Shown: positions 47,625 through 58,613 of the stretch, piece after piece | How the letters are laid out: each line of letters begins with the position of its first letter | Numbering within the stretch: the stretch's first letter is position 1 | DNA from: Chamaea fasciata | Taxonomy: Eukaryota; Chordata; Aves; Passeriformes; Sylviidae | Length of the DNA: 64,000 bases | Direction: 5' to 3' | NCBI GenBank assembly: GCA_029207755.1 | Contig: JARCOQ010000005.1 | Span: 49,255,563-49,319,562, forward strand | The notes under the pieces: model-generated | Seen by the model: only the letters and a program-made list of their open reading frames with translations | Databases searched by the model: none | What the model was told of the DNA's origin: nothing | Translations under genes and position numbers: made by a program

Positions 47625-47800
47625 AGAATCATTTGTTGATTCCATTGGGGATTAGGGTGAGGAGTAATGGGGTTTAAATTACAAAGAGCAAGACTGGTGT
47701 TAGACATTAGGAAACACTTTCTAACAGAACAGACAGTTAATTACTCAAGTAGATTGCCTGGCGAAGCACCAGAGGCCCCATCACCGGAGGCTGGTAAGAA
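47625..47800 (+). mobile_element. Old CR1-like LINE fragment
   Basis: Blocks such as gtgttagacattaggaaaca, then agattgcctgg and catcaccggaggctgg parallel the CR1/L3 3' region, but diverged. Confidence 0.5.
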
Positions 47801-48195
47801 TAGGCCGGGTAGGCATAACTCGGGGGGGATTTAGGTGATATCAGTCTCATTTTGGAGTACAAATGTAGTCAACAATCAGCACTTTACCAAGCAAGGGCCT
47901 GTGATCCTGGAATAAAAATTACAACAACCCCAAACAACCATGGTGCAGTGTCAGTGCTGCAGGGAGCTGTTAGAGCTGTTATGGGCATCCTGTGGCATGG
48001 GGTGGTCGTGGGTTGCTTTTGTTTCCTTGAACTCTTTCCTTGATACACTCTAAGTAGCTGAATATGGTGATGCCAACTAGACCTGTTCCACAAACAACCC
48101 TCAGGGCTGCAGGGTGGTGTACAAGTTGTGTGGGAACCACAAGGCATGGCACAGAGTCAGGAGAAAGGGTCGCAACTACTTCACCTGGCTGTATT

Positions 48196-48244
48196 CATCC
48201 ATCCATCCATCCATCCATCCATCCATCCATCCATCCATCCATCC
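48196..48244 (+). repeat. (CATC)n microsatellite
   Basis: About twelve perfect tetranucleotide units. Confidence 0.97.
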
Positions 48245-48249
48245 AGGTA

Positions 48250-48620
48250 CTGGGTGTTGATATGGTGACGCTGGTTTACACTACAACAACACAGACTCTG
48301 AACTTCAGAAGGCTGAAAATTATTCCTTTATTTTTGGCACGTGTCTCTTTTATATACTATTTTAAACAGACCAATCTGATAGGTGATAAAAAGACAAACC
48401 TCTTCAATTACATTGGTTAGACCAGAGGGACATCAAGAAGAAGTCCCTCCTAGGAAAAGGAATGAAAAACAAAGTTACAGTTACAAAAACATGTCTCTTG
48501 TTTACAGAAAATTCCCTGGGAAAAGAATTTCAGAAAACCAAAACATGTCAGGCACAAAACCAGGGCTACAATATAGGGCTGTCCCAAAGGCTTTCACAGA
48601 GGGATGATATCACAAAACAC
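48250..48620 (-). mobile_element. Possible LTR-like element (ends uncertain)
   Basis: On the minus strand a TATA-like TATATAAAAG (about 48350) is followed within 30 bases by AATAAAGG and then ttcagccttctgaagttcag, the U3-R-U5 order of some avian LTRs. I could not locate both ends or a target duplication, so this is tentative. Confidence 0.35.
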
Positions 48621-51600
48621 TTGTCTCTCTCCTGTCAATGAATTATAATGCAGAAAAAAGCTCCACAGGCAGAACAGCCCATGGCAAGGCCACCAAGAAG
48701 CACTGAAACTCCAAGTTCCAGTGGGTTCTGCCATTGCCCACCATGCTCTGTTTGTGGCTTTTCAAGTAGTTTTCCATGACAGAACAGAAGCCCCATTCAT
48801 GCCCTACAGATACCACAAGTCTTATCTCTCCAGTCTACTTTTCAGAACTTTGCAAAAGAAGGGTAGGAGGCCCCAGTCAGTTCTCAGTCTCCACTCTGAG
48901 TTTCTCCAGAGATGGCTTCTCCTTTCTTGGGGGACAACTTTGGCTTTCCTACATAAAGGCTTTTGATGGAAAAGGCACAGGGAACCTGAAGTACATTTGG
49001 CTGGAAGGTAACTCTGGGCATGTGCTTCAGAGGAGGAGGCAGAGAGTCTAAAGCAGGCAAAAATGATAAAAGGAGAAGAGGGGAATCTTTGATCAAACAG
49101 AGAGTGGGAGTGAGGGTGCCAGGGATGCCTGCAGAGATGGAAGCAAAGGCAAGAGCGTGGAGAACTTTTTATGTGAGAAGATACATAATTCCTTTGGAGT
49201 CAATCAAAGGAGGGCCAGAACTGTTGAGATGCAAATTACCACTCACCTCCCCTAACATCCCTGAGCCAGTTTTCTCCAAGAGATATGGGCATGTGGGGAC
49301 AGAGGAGATCTTAAACCACGTAATTTGGGGGCTCCTTTCATTTTCCTCAAAGGTTCCAATCCTTCAGGTAATTTCAAATATTATTTTCCAGTTTTCCTGT
49401 ACAATCAAGAGAATGAGAAACGTTTGGTATTTTCTCTGAGGGACAGAAAAACTCTTCTGTAACCCCTGGATTCCAGCAGCTAAAGCTTAAAAAACCCCAA
49501 ACCCCAAAAAACACCAAACAACCCAGCAACTGAGAACCATGCTCTGAAGTACTGGAAAAGCCCCAATTCTGCTGAGAGACACTCCAGATACTTTATGGCT
49601 AAGTGTAAAAAGGTATGTACAGGCAATGTGGATTTCTGGATATTCGCCATGTCAGTACTAATGGGAAAAAAGGAAACAACTCAGCAAAACAAAGCTGTTC
49701 ACATCATCTCCAACAGCAAGACACTTCAGCAGCAGCAATAAATATAGTGTAACTCTGAGCACTACCATTAGCTGAGTTGAGGCAACACCCATATTTTACA
49801 GAGCATAATTTGGCTTTTTGTTTGTATTTTGAAGACGGCACTTAAGAAATATGGAATTCCTCCAGGGAGAAAACCTAGGTGGGAACAGAGCAACATCTGT
49901 CATGCATAGACAGACCAGGCAGGCACCACTTGGGATTAGGGAGGGGCTACCTGAAGAAAGTGAGACTGGAAATCATTTCCCACAGCCTGGAATGTTACTG
50001 GTGGAGGCTGAGACACTGACAGCCAGACTCAGCTCTGGGGTGATTTCAGCCTGGTACCAGAGGCAGTGAAGCTCATCCGACACTGCCATCACCAGCTTTC
50101 TCTGCACATATTTCAGTTCAGTTCCCCCAGTGTGAAATCAAAGTACCTGCATGTTTCACCAAAATACAAAGCTGCACAGACAAGAGGAATCTTATTGTCC
50201 TTACTGAGGAGTGGACCAGAGCATTCAATCCTTGTTGACAATCACAGAGCTGATACAGGAGAGGGAGATTCTGCACATCTTGCTTGGTATCTGCACTTTA
50301 TAGCACATGAAAGACCTTCCTCACAGGGCCCAAGACAGTATAAAGCGAGGCCTTGCAGACCTTCTGCTCACACAGCTTGTTTTTGGTAGCAGTGGATAAG
50401 GCTGAAGGAAGATGTGTCTGCTTCGTATTTGGCACTCAAAAGCCCCTGATGGGGACAGTTATTGAAAGCATGGAAAATGTTAGCTCAAGAATGGACTAGA
50501 AATGGAAGCATGATAGGACTCTGTCCAAATCCACTTTTCTCCATCTACCATGCTCTCCCAGGTATTTCAGTCTACCAGTCCTTGAGCGCATGCCCCTACT
50601 TAACCCTACAGTTCTTATATACAAGCATCCAGAGTGACCACCTTGCCAAAACAAACAGTGCCTAAGTTCTCTTTCCTTGTGAGATACCAAAGCTATTTCT
50701 TCCCCTGCCGTCAAGACGGAGTTGAGAACAATTCACTCTTCTGAAAAAGTAGCTACAGACACCTGCAAAAGCTGCACTAGATAAAGGTCAAACCTTGCAT
50801 TGCCAGACCTGCATGAGGCCAGGACAGAACAGCACAGAATGCGGCATGCGTGCCAGCAAAACTGTGCTGTGCCAAGATTAGCGCAGCCATGAGTGGAGTG
50901 CAGGAGAAAGGAGCCTTTGTAAGGCTCCCTGAAGTAGGACAAGAAGAGCAAGAAATGCTGGGGATTTGGGTTGAGGTGTTCTGATAGAGCGGTGTCTGCT
51001 GTGCTGGCAGCAGAGCTCCTTGCTGAGACAGTAGATGCTGCTCCAAGAAAAATGCTGCTCTTCCCAGGTGACAGGGGAAATCTTGTTTCTGGGCCTCCTA
51101 TTTAATACAAAAATGCCAAACATGGGCAGACCAGCCATGTTTATTTTGAAAAAACAACAAACCCACAACCCAATAGACTGACCCTGATGAAACAGAGTAA
51201 TTGAGAAGAGATCAACACTTCCTTGTCCAAGACAGGTATCTTCTTAATGAGCCCTAACTGGTGTATTTCCAACCTGGTTTCCCCTCCCTGTCCCAGACAG
51301 CTCAAGATTTAATGATTTCTTACCTAAACTGCTCGTTACTGTTCCACCACATGCTGCTGGGGAGCGTGGGGGATGACACACGTAGCCTTTGCATCAAAGC
51401 CATGATGCTGACAGTGCAGTTTTCACTGTCAGCCAAGGATGTTTGGTTTTCCTGGCAGATCTTTTTTTAAACACACTTCAAACAACCTCCTTTCATTTTC
51501 CCTGACAAGCCTCAGATGTTAGCACACCCCCTTGTTTTCTGCCATCCCTCATGGTGCTTATCCCTCACACTGATTCCTTCACTGCAGAATGCACCGAGGC

Positions 51601-51834
51601 CTCAAAAATTATATGGGGCTTGGTTTCCCTTAGGCAACTAACACTCACAAATTATTCCAGCTCTGTATGGTGGCAGTTTGTCCCTGAAGAGAACCTTGAC
51701 CTAACATTGGGCAGACACAGCTGTGAGGAACTTCCAGGTGTAAAGAGGATAATAAAGCCATTTGGGTTTGCAGGAGACAGGGCAAACAGCTGAAGAAATG
51801 GCTATCAGAGAGGCAGAGACTTTCATCTTTGGGC

Positions 51835-52460
51835 TCCTGAGCGCAAGAGAGACATGGAGCTCCTGCCGCAGGTCCAGCAGAGGGCAATAAGGATAATTGG
51901 GGGACTGGAGCTCCTCTGTTAGGAGGAAAGGCTGAGGGAGCTGGGCCTGTTCAGCCCAGGGGACCTGAGAGGGGACCTCATCAATGTGTGTCAGTACACA
52001 AGGGGTGTCAAGAGGTTGGAGCCAGGCTCTTCTAGGTGGTACCAAACAACAGGACAACAGGCAATGGAGCAGAAACTGATACACAGGAAGTTCCACCGAA
52101 CGTGAAGAACTTTTTTACTGTGCAGGTGACCAGCCACTGGAACAGATTGCCCAGAGAGGGTGTGCAGTCTCCCTCACTGGAGAGGGAACGCAAGAACCCT
52201 CTGGATGCAATTCCTGTGCTATGTGCTCTGGAATGACCACGATACCAAAATGGCTGGAAAATAAGCTTTCTAACACAACCTGAAGCATCAGAAAGCAGGC
52301 ATTCTTTATCTGCGTAGGACACACAGAAGACTGTCTCTGAAAATTTCTATTCTCTATGTTATTCATCAACACTGCTTGAGCGGCGAGGTCGGGCCAGATG
52401 CCCCACTGCGGTCCCTTCCTATCTGACCTGTTCCGTGCTTCTGTGATTTTTGCTGCCCTG
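51835..52460 (+). mobile_element. CR1 LINE 3' end interrupted by about 130 bp
   Basis: Sense CR1: agagacatggagctcctgcc, gaaaggctgagggagctggg, gaagttccaccgaacgtgaa, cactggaacagattgcccag. After 'ctctggaatgaccac' (about 52240) the CR1 stops, then resumes at 'actgcttgagcggcgagg' (about 52369) and ends near 52450. The 130 bp between are not CR1. Confidence 0.85.
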
Positions 52461-52639
52461 TCTGGATTCAAGTTTACGAATATGATAAATTAAACCAGAA
52501 TAACCCCAGTTGAGAATTGTTCCAGGTGAGGCACGGGAGAGAGCGCCTGGGGACCCACCTGCCACACGTGCAGGAAAAGGAGAGAACTACGCAGTCTCCT
52601 TACAAAGAACTCCCAGGCGCTACGCCCCTTTCCACGTTT

Positions 52640-53121
52640 ATATTGGCCAAAACCAGCCGGGCCCCGCCCCGGGAATGAGCGGACACCTCCCCGCTCCGGT
52701 GACAGCGGGTTCCGAAAACTGCCGGGCCCCGCCCCGGGAATGAGCGGACACCTCCCCGCTCCGGTGACAGCGGGTTCCAAAACCAGTCCGGCCCCGCCCC
52801 GCCCGAGGAGGGACAAAATGGCGGCAGCGGGAGCCCCGCCCCTCCCCGTGTCAATCAGGGCGCGCGCCCCGCCGGCTGAGCGCGATTGGCTGCGGCGGCG
52901 CCGGAAGCGGCGCGCGGGCGGGGCGCGCGGCGCGGCGCCGCGTGCGGCAGGTGGGTGAAGGGAGTTCCCGGGATCCCGGCCGCTGCCGGCCCCTTTTCCT
53001 CCGGGACGGCCGGAACGCCGCCCCACCGCGCTCCGCACCGCACCTGGGGCTGCCTTCCCAGCCCGATCCTCGCAGCGCTCCAATTCCTGAGGCTGCTGGC
53101 GTCTTCTCGCCCCCCGCCACC
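52640..53121 (+). promoter_or_regulatory. POLR3H: POLR3H CpG-island promoter and 5' UTR
   Basis: Very GC-rich and TATA-less. It has an inverted CCAAT (gattgg) near 52883 and repeated GGCCCCGCCCC Sp1/KLF-type boxes within a 65-bp tandem duplication (52656-52800). The ATG at 53122 is in a strong gccaccATG context. A gtgggt donor-like site at 52951 may mark an alternative leader exon. Confidence 0.7.
52656..52800 (+). repeat. 65-bp tandem duplication in the POLR3H promoter
   Basis: Copy 1 at 52656-52720 and copy 2 at 52721-52785 are nearly identical, differing only near their 3' ends. A partial third copy follows at 52786-52800. Each carries a GC box and the block gaatgagcggacacctcc. Confidence 0.93.
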
Positions 53122-53232
53122 ATGTTTGTCCTGGTGGAGATGATTGACACTGTAAGAATTCCTCCCTGGCAATTTGAAAGGAAACTGAACGAATCCATTG
53201 CTGAAGAGCTAAACAAGAAATTGGCCAATAAG
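53122..53232 (+). CDS. POLR3H: POLR3H coding exon 1
   Basis: Residues 1-37: [20 protein letters not shown], then [10 protein letters not shown]. Donor gtaaag at 53233. Confidence 0.96.
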
Positions 53233-54386
53233 GTAAAGCGTGGATCACGTGTAGGTTGATGCGGGCATCACAACAACCCCGAGCGTTTCTTCCTTTTAAC
53301 TGTGCCTACTGAGGTGCATGGGTGAGGGGTCAGAGTGGGTGAGATGTGAAGGCCATGCCCTGCGACTGTAAACAAAGAGACAGCCACGTGTCTTCTCAGA
53401 GGGGACATTTTTCCTAATGGCTGATGTTGTAATGGGAAGATACTGAGACACCAGATGGGGCAGAGAAGCATGGAAGAGAAGTGAGAGCACCTGCTGGTTT
53501 TTGTTAAAAAGAAGCAATCCAAAGTGCAGCCTAAAAAACAAATGCAAACTAATCCATCCAGTGGGGAATTTAAAGAAAAAAGACTATGTAAACACATGTA
53601 GAACAGTAATAGTGGAAAAGAAATGAAGCTGTTAATAGCTGATTTGGTCTGTGGTTAGTAATTGAAATACATGGTGGCAGTTGGTCTTTGGTGCAGGATA
53701 TAAGAACTGTTTTCTGGTGGATCTGGAGGTCCGAGTTACCCTGTGCAGCCCTGGGACTGTGATTAGTATATGCCTTTCAACATGAAGCAGATGCAAAACT
53801 CAAAATGCAGCTGTAAACGTGAAAGGAGATCAAAAGTGCAACCTGAAGGGATTGAGCGTTGTCAATAGCAGATTATACGGGCAGGTTAGGAAAAGTAGAA
53901 GTCTTCCTTCATCCACTGGTGACTGGTAGATGCCTCAATTTTGTAGGCAGTGAAGCTGTCTCAGAAGTAGCAGAGAAACCAAAAATTTACTTCGTGTCTC
54001 CCCAAAGCTAATGTAATATAAGACAAAGGCAAGCCTACAGGTTTCTGAGAGTGTAACTCTAGTAAAAAGCATGTTTAGCATTTGGACAAGCTGTGGGCCT
54101 GGTGAATAATGGGGAGCTATCTTGGCAGCTCAGTCTCACCACTGACAATTTCCCCAAGGGTTTCTCTTTGTAGCAGTATTCCTTCCAGTGCCAGTAAAAA
54201 TGTGCTCCCACAACACTTGGGTTGGGGTTCCCCTACACTGCTGGTGGTGTTGAAGGCAGTGTTCCAAAACAGCCTCCATCCCATCTTGCCACCCCTCTGT
54301 TGCTGCCTTTTGAAAAGGTGTGCATAATAGATGAATTCCATAGTTTGCCTGATTTTACCTGGTGGGTTGCTTGATTTGCTGCTCTT

Positions 54387-54433
<47 letters not shown>

Positions 54434-57400
54434 CAGGTGGTATACAATGTTGGGCTCTGCATCTGTCTATATGATATCACAAAGCTGGAAGATTCATACA
54501 TATTTCCTGGGGATGGTGGATCACATACCAAAGGTAAGTGCTTTTCCTCAGTTATGTTGTGTTGCAGAAGGTTAATTAATGATCTGGAAATGTAAGCTGA
54601 GTTCAGCTGTTAGGGAAAGTAACAACCTTAAGTTCACAGCCTTAACTCTGTTTCTGTTAGGAGGGCAAGAGGAACATGGTGAAAGTCTATTTTCATTGCA
54701 GTTTTGAGTACAGATACAGCTTTAAATAGCCAGTCCTTCTTCTGCAACAGCCCATCTCTGTTCTACAGTTAGAGCCATAGGTGTGGGGTAAGGAAAGGGT
54801 TAAGTTAGTTGAAAATTATTTAAAGTCTGCACATGGAAAATAAGTTGTAATAATTGGTCTGTATTTCTCTGACAGTTTTTTCTTTTTGAAGCTTATTTTC
54901 CCTAGCTAGGATGTTGAAACCCGTTTCTACCTACAGCATTGGCACAGCATTTAGCGCTCTTGTACTAGCTGGAAGTTTTATGACACTTTCGTTGAAACTT
55001 AGATCTGGTTCATCATACATTTCTACTGATTTTTTTAAAATAAGAAATTACTAATTTCTTTCCTTTGACTCTTTGAGTAAAAACTGGAAGTCAGTGCATA
55101 AAAGCAAATTATTTTTTTAAGCTAAAATAAGGGCTTAAACTGGTAAGAGATGCATTTTTCTAGTTTCAGTTTACAGTGTGGAACATAGGTTGAGCCCGTG
55201 AAATATTTCCTGTTAGAAGGGAACTGCACTGACTCTATGTGGCTCCCCTTGTCAAAATTTTAACTCCAGTAGAATTCATTTCCTGCAAGTAAAAGCTTCC
55301 CTAATACTGAAGGAGGATGTCAGGCTTTCCTGCTTGCTTTAATCTCCATTCAGCATCTTAACTTAGAATTACTCCTTGAACTGAAAGAAGAGAACTTTTC
55401 TCTCTGAACCTGGGAAAAAAGTCTGCTTTCAGAATCTGGGGTAGCACTTTGATAAATCCTGCTGTGTCTGGTAATAACTCTTTCTTTAATGCATTGCCTA
55501 GTTTTATATAAAAGAGGAACAGTGAGGAGGTACAGCTAAAATGATGTGAAATTTCTCAAAAGCATCATTTGGCTGAGATTGTCTTAGTGTAGCATTCTTG
55601 TAATAATAAATGCCATGTGCTTAGTTAGAAAGATTTTATCTAGATTGGAGGAAAAATCCAATTAGGTTAGAGAACCTTGTTTAATCTGATAATACTTGAT
55701 TTAAAATATTTCATTTAATGAAAATACAGCATTGCAGACAAACATAAAAGGCAGAAGTATTATGAGAAAGTATAATTTCAACTGATCTTCTTGACCATGA
55801 AGCATTGTACTTCCATCATGACTTAATCAGAGGCCATGATCCACGGTTATCATCTTACTCTTTCTTTCTGTGAACTTCTTGCAAAACTAAGGAGCTGGCA
55901 ACAGGATACTGCTGATCAGCTGCTGCCAGAATTTGTACAAACCAGTTAGGAATCAGAACTCTTATTCCAGTTTTTCTATCTAATCAGTGCCTGTAAATAA
56001 GTTGTAAAAGAAACTTGGTATTTTAGTGGGCATAGAGGATGTGGGATTTTGTTTTAATGGCTGCCATTCTGTGGGAGGACTATAGTTTACTAACATGGAC
56101 ATAACATTAATGATCTGTTTTCTTTTAAGTGCATTTCCGCTACGTGGTCTTCCATCCCTTCCTGGATGAGATTCTGGTTGGACAGATTAAAAGCTGCAGT
56201 CAGGATGGCGTCCATGGTAAACTGCAACTTCTGGGGGGGGGGGGACACGTGAGCTGCAGACTTTTTGGGTCTGTTGAAACGCTGATTTTGGCTGGAGTAA
56301 TGCTCTCTGTGGGCTGGTTAATGGCTATTACTGGCTTCTGGTGCTTCTCTGATCTGAGGGTGCTTGGTAGTTTGAGCCTGGCACCTTCCCCTGACCTTGA
56401 TGGTTTTGTCCACACTCCCTTTTCCTTTTGCCCAAGAATAACAGGCAAGCCTGTCCAGAGCATAGATTGGATTCCTTTCCTTGCTTCACTTAACAGAATT
56501 TGTTTTTCTCAAAGTGGAACTATTGGCTTGTGTTGATCTGATGTATTTTTCCTATAGTGGTGTGCAAATTAGTGTTCATTTCCTGCACCTGAAAGCATGT
56601 CAGGGAAATGTCTTTGTGAGCACAAAGTGCTGCCAGAGTCACGGAATATATAATTGATGAGTTGCTTTCCTTTCCTCTAGGAGTCTTCCGTGCAAGGGAG
56701 CTCTGCTGCTCAGTTGTTAAATTAGGACAATAAGGTTACCTTGGCTGCTTTTGTTGCTGAATTTGGGCATGGTCCATTCCCTGTTAAAATTCAACATCAT
56801 GAAATCTCAAGGGGGATGTGGGGGCTGTTCTAACTTTATATTGGTCTTTATTTAACATACTACATCTGTGATTTCTAAGCTCTTTTTGTCACAGACCTCT
56901 ATACCATCTGACTCATTTCTTGGAACGCTTTCATCTCCATTCTTGCTCCAAACAACCTTTTCCTTTCCCAGTGGGCACGAAGACTGTGCCCTCTGTTGCT
57001 CTATGTACTTTCAGCTGGGTGGTTGCTTTGCTGCCAGTTGAAATTGAGCATTGTGGCTCAAAGAACAATTCCTGCATCGTCTCAATGTCCTTCCTGAGAG
57101 AGGAAGGAGAATGGGCCTAGAAATGCATTTTAGGAATCACTGTGGAACATCATTTGCGAGTAATTGTTTCAGTCTTAAGCAAATTCTTTTCGCCGCAGTT
57201 TCTGTTGGATTCTTTGATGATATTGTCATCCCACCAGAATCCCTGCAGCAGCCAGCTAAGTTGTATCCTTTGATCACCTTTGTAACTTTGCTACTTCCTT
57301 TCAAAGATTGTGCAGTGCTGGCCCAACAGGCATTCACCACTGCAACAATGAAGGTGCTCAGTGGCAGAAGCTAAGCCCTTCTGTCGAGCAAGTCCCACAG

Positions 57401-58613
57401 ACTGTTATCACAGCTAGACAGGCCCTCATGCTCATTAGGTTTTGCAGGATCATTGTGCCCACTGATAGAAATGAATGGCAGTGTCCCCTGCCCAGTTGTA
57501 ATCCCTGCTTCCAGTCTTGGCTGCTGCTGAAGATAGAGTGCAGGTTTTACCACATCATGTAATCTCTACATACATGTGCATCCGATGTACTTCAGTGTGG
57601 TAGGCGAGGTTGTCTTGCGTCTGAGGAGTTTTGCTTGTCTGGGGGGTCTTTCTGTTGCTAAGTTTTTTTTGGGGATGTGTAGACCAGCAGCATACAGCTT
57701 GATGCAGGAGAATCAGTGAGGTGGGGGTCCTGGGCTGCACAGATGATGAACCACACATTGTGGTTTGGGAAATGACTCCGAAAAGGCTTTGAATCTAGTC
57801 TGTTCTCAGAACTGTCAGAAAGTGATCTGTCAAGCAGAATACTGCTTCCCTCCTTAATTCTTGGCCAGTGATGAAGCAGAGCAGGTGTGGGTGTGGGAAT
57901 ATGAGACAGAAGAAGGGGCCCACGACCTTTACATGGACATTGGGGAAGAGATCCGCTTCCGAGTCGTGGATGAGACATTTGTTGATACATCACCGACCGG
58001 TCCAAGCTCTGCAGAGGCTTCTACTTCAAATGCAGCAGAAGAAGTCCAGAAGAAAGAGGCACCCTACACTCTTGTGGTAACTATGTGCATTAATTCTTAC
58101 GGCCTTGTGAGTGTTGTGGTTTATGTAAAATATAAAATAGCACCCCTTTCCCAATGAACTGATTGCTTTAAGCTGACCATGAAGCAGAGTCACAAAATGA
58201 AAGGAGTGGAAAAGGGGAGAAATGAGATTGTTCTTGTGGTTGCTCTATTGAGTGTTTTCACTGGAACACTTAGTGGTGGTTGGTGGTTCCCTCTGGGAAG
58301 CTGATTTAAAGCAAAGTGTGTGTGCATGAAGAGTACAGAGCTGGGAGCAACACATCAAGGTTTATGTGGCAGCTGAACAGTCTTTCCTTGAAGTGTTCTG
58401 GCATAAAACCCACCTGAGTACAATGCACGAGAAAGGTGGATCTGAACCAGTGGCAGCAGTGTTCCATAACTTAGATGGGAGAGATGTTGTATTTTTAGGC
58501 ATTTTCCTCTACTCTCTATGCAGTTTACAATTGCATGCTCATCTTCTCTCTGTGAACAGGGATCAATCAGCGAGCCGGGCCTGGGCCTCCTGTCATGGTG
58601 GACAAACAGTTAG
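53122..58613 (+). CDS. POLR3H: RNA polymerase III subunit H (RPC8, Rpc25/Rpb7 homologue), 6 coding exons
   Basis: RPC8 pairs with CRCP/RPC9 to form the Pol III stalk, the counterpart of Rpb4/7, needed for initiation in the nucleus. Six exons (53122-53232, 54437-54533, 56130-56216, 57199-57262, 57869-58076, 58560-58613) join in phase to 206 aa (human 204). The Rpb7-N-like domain spans residues 1-75: [20 protein letters not shown] and [20 protein letters not shown]. The RPC8-specific S1-like domain follows, with [20 protein letters not shown] and [20 protein letters not shown]. The C-terminus [17 protein letters not shown] is nearly identical to human. Intron 4 has U12-type splice signals and intron 1 a 42-nt T run at its acceptor (see findings). 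Confidence 0.98.
53233..54436 (+). other. POLR3H: POLR3H intron 1 with a 42-nt poly(T) polypyrimidine tract
   Basis: Bases 54389-54430 are 42 consecutive T residues, followed by aatcag and exon 2. No other recognised element. Confidence 0.9.
54389..54430 (+). repeat. Poly(T) homopolymer, 42 nt
   Basis: 42 consecutive T residues immediately before the exon 2 acceptor of POLR3H. Confidence 0.97.
54437..54533 (+). CDS. POLR3H: POLR3H coding exon 2
   Basis: Residues 38-69 plus one base: [20 protein letters not shown] and [10 protein letters not shown]. Acceptor aatcag directly after 42 T residues; donor gtaagt at 54534. Confidence 0.95.
54534..57198 (+). other. POLR3H: POLR3H introns 2 and 3
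   Basis: Intron 2 (54534-56129) is AT-rich with no recognised repeat. Intron 3 (56217-57198) begins with an 11-G homopolymer 16 bases after the donor and otherwise holds nothing I can name. Confidence 0.6.
56130..56216 (+). CDS. POLR3H: POLR3H coding exon 3
   Basis: Residues 70-98 plus one base: [20 protein letters not shown], then DGVHV. Acceptor ttttaag; donor gtaaac at 56217 is followed by a long G run (56233 on). Confidence 0.95.
57199..57262 (+). CDS. POLR3H: POLR3H coding exon 4
   Basis: Residues 99-119 plus two bases: [20 protein letters not shown]. Donor gtatcctt at 57263 is U12-type. Confidence 0.95.
57263..57868 (+). other. POLR3H: POLR3H intron 4, probable U12-type (minor spliceosome) intron
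   Basis: 5' splice site GTATCCTT (57263-57270) is the exact GT-AG U12 consensus. The branch-like TCCTTAAT (57851-57858) puts its A about 11 nt before the 3' splice site after cag (57868), within the U12 spacing. The preceding exon bases TT would make a poor U2 donor. Confidence 0.85.
57869..58076 (+). CDS. POLR3H: POLR3H coding exon 5
   Basis: Residues 120-189: [20 protein letters not shown], then [18 protein letters not shown] and KKEAPYTLV. Donor gtaact at 58077. Confidence 0.96.
58560..58613 (+). CDS. POLR3H: POLR3H coding exon 6 with stop codon
   Basis: Residues 190-206: [17 protein letters not shown], then TAG at 58611-58613. Acceptor gtgaacag. Confidence 0.95.
   Translation, partial: GSISEPGLGLLSWWTNS

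Larger units (their letters stand above)
47060..51834. other. CSDC2-POLR3H intergenic interval
   Basis: No gene recognised. Holds an old CR1-like fragment (about 47625-47800), a (CATC)n microsatellite (48196-48244), and a possible minus-strand LTR beginning about 48250. 49000-51834 shows nothing I can name. Confidence 0.55.

Noticed and set aside
48196..48244. (CATC)n as a CRISPR-like array
   Set aside because: A simple tetranucleotide repeat without spacers, in vertebrate DNA.
52490..53248. 252-codon minus-strand open frame across the POLR3H promoter
   Set aside because: It spans the CpG island and antisense of exon 1; GC-rich DNA lacks stops. Arg/Pro/Ala-rich composition, no domain and it crosses the tandem duplication.
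54389..54430. Poly(T) as the reverse tail of a retrotransposed copy
   Set aside because: The flanks are ordinary intron and exon 2 of POLR3H; no retrocopy sequence precedes it.
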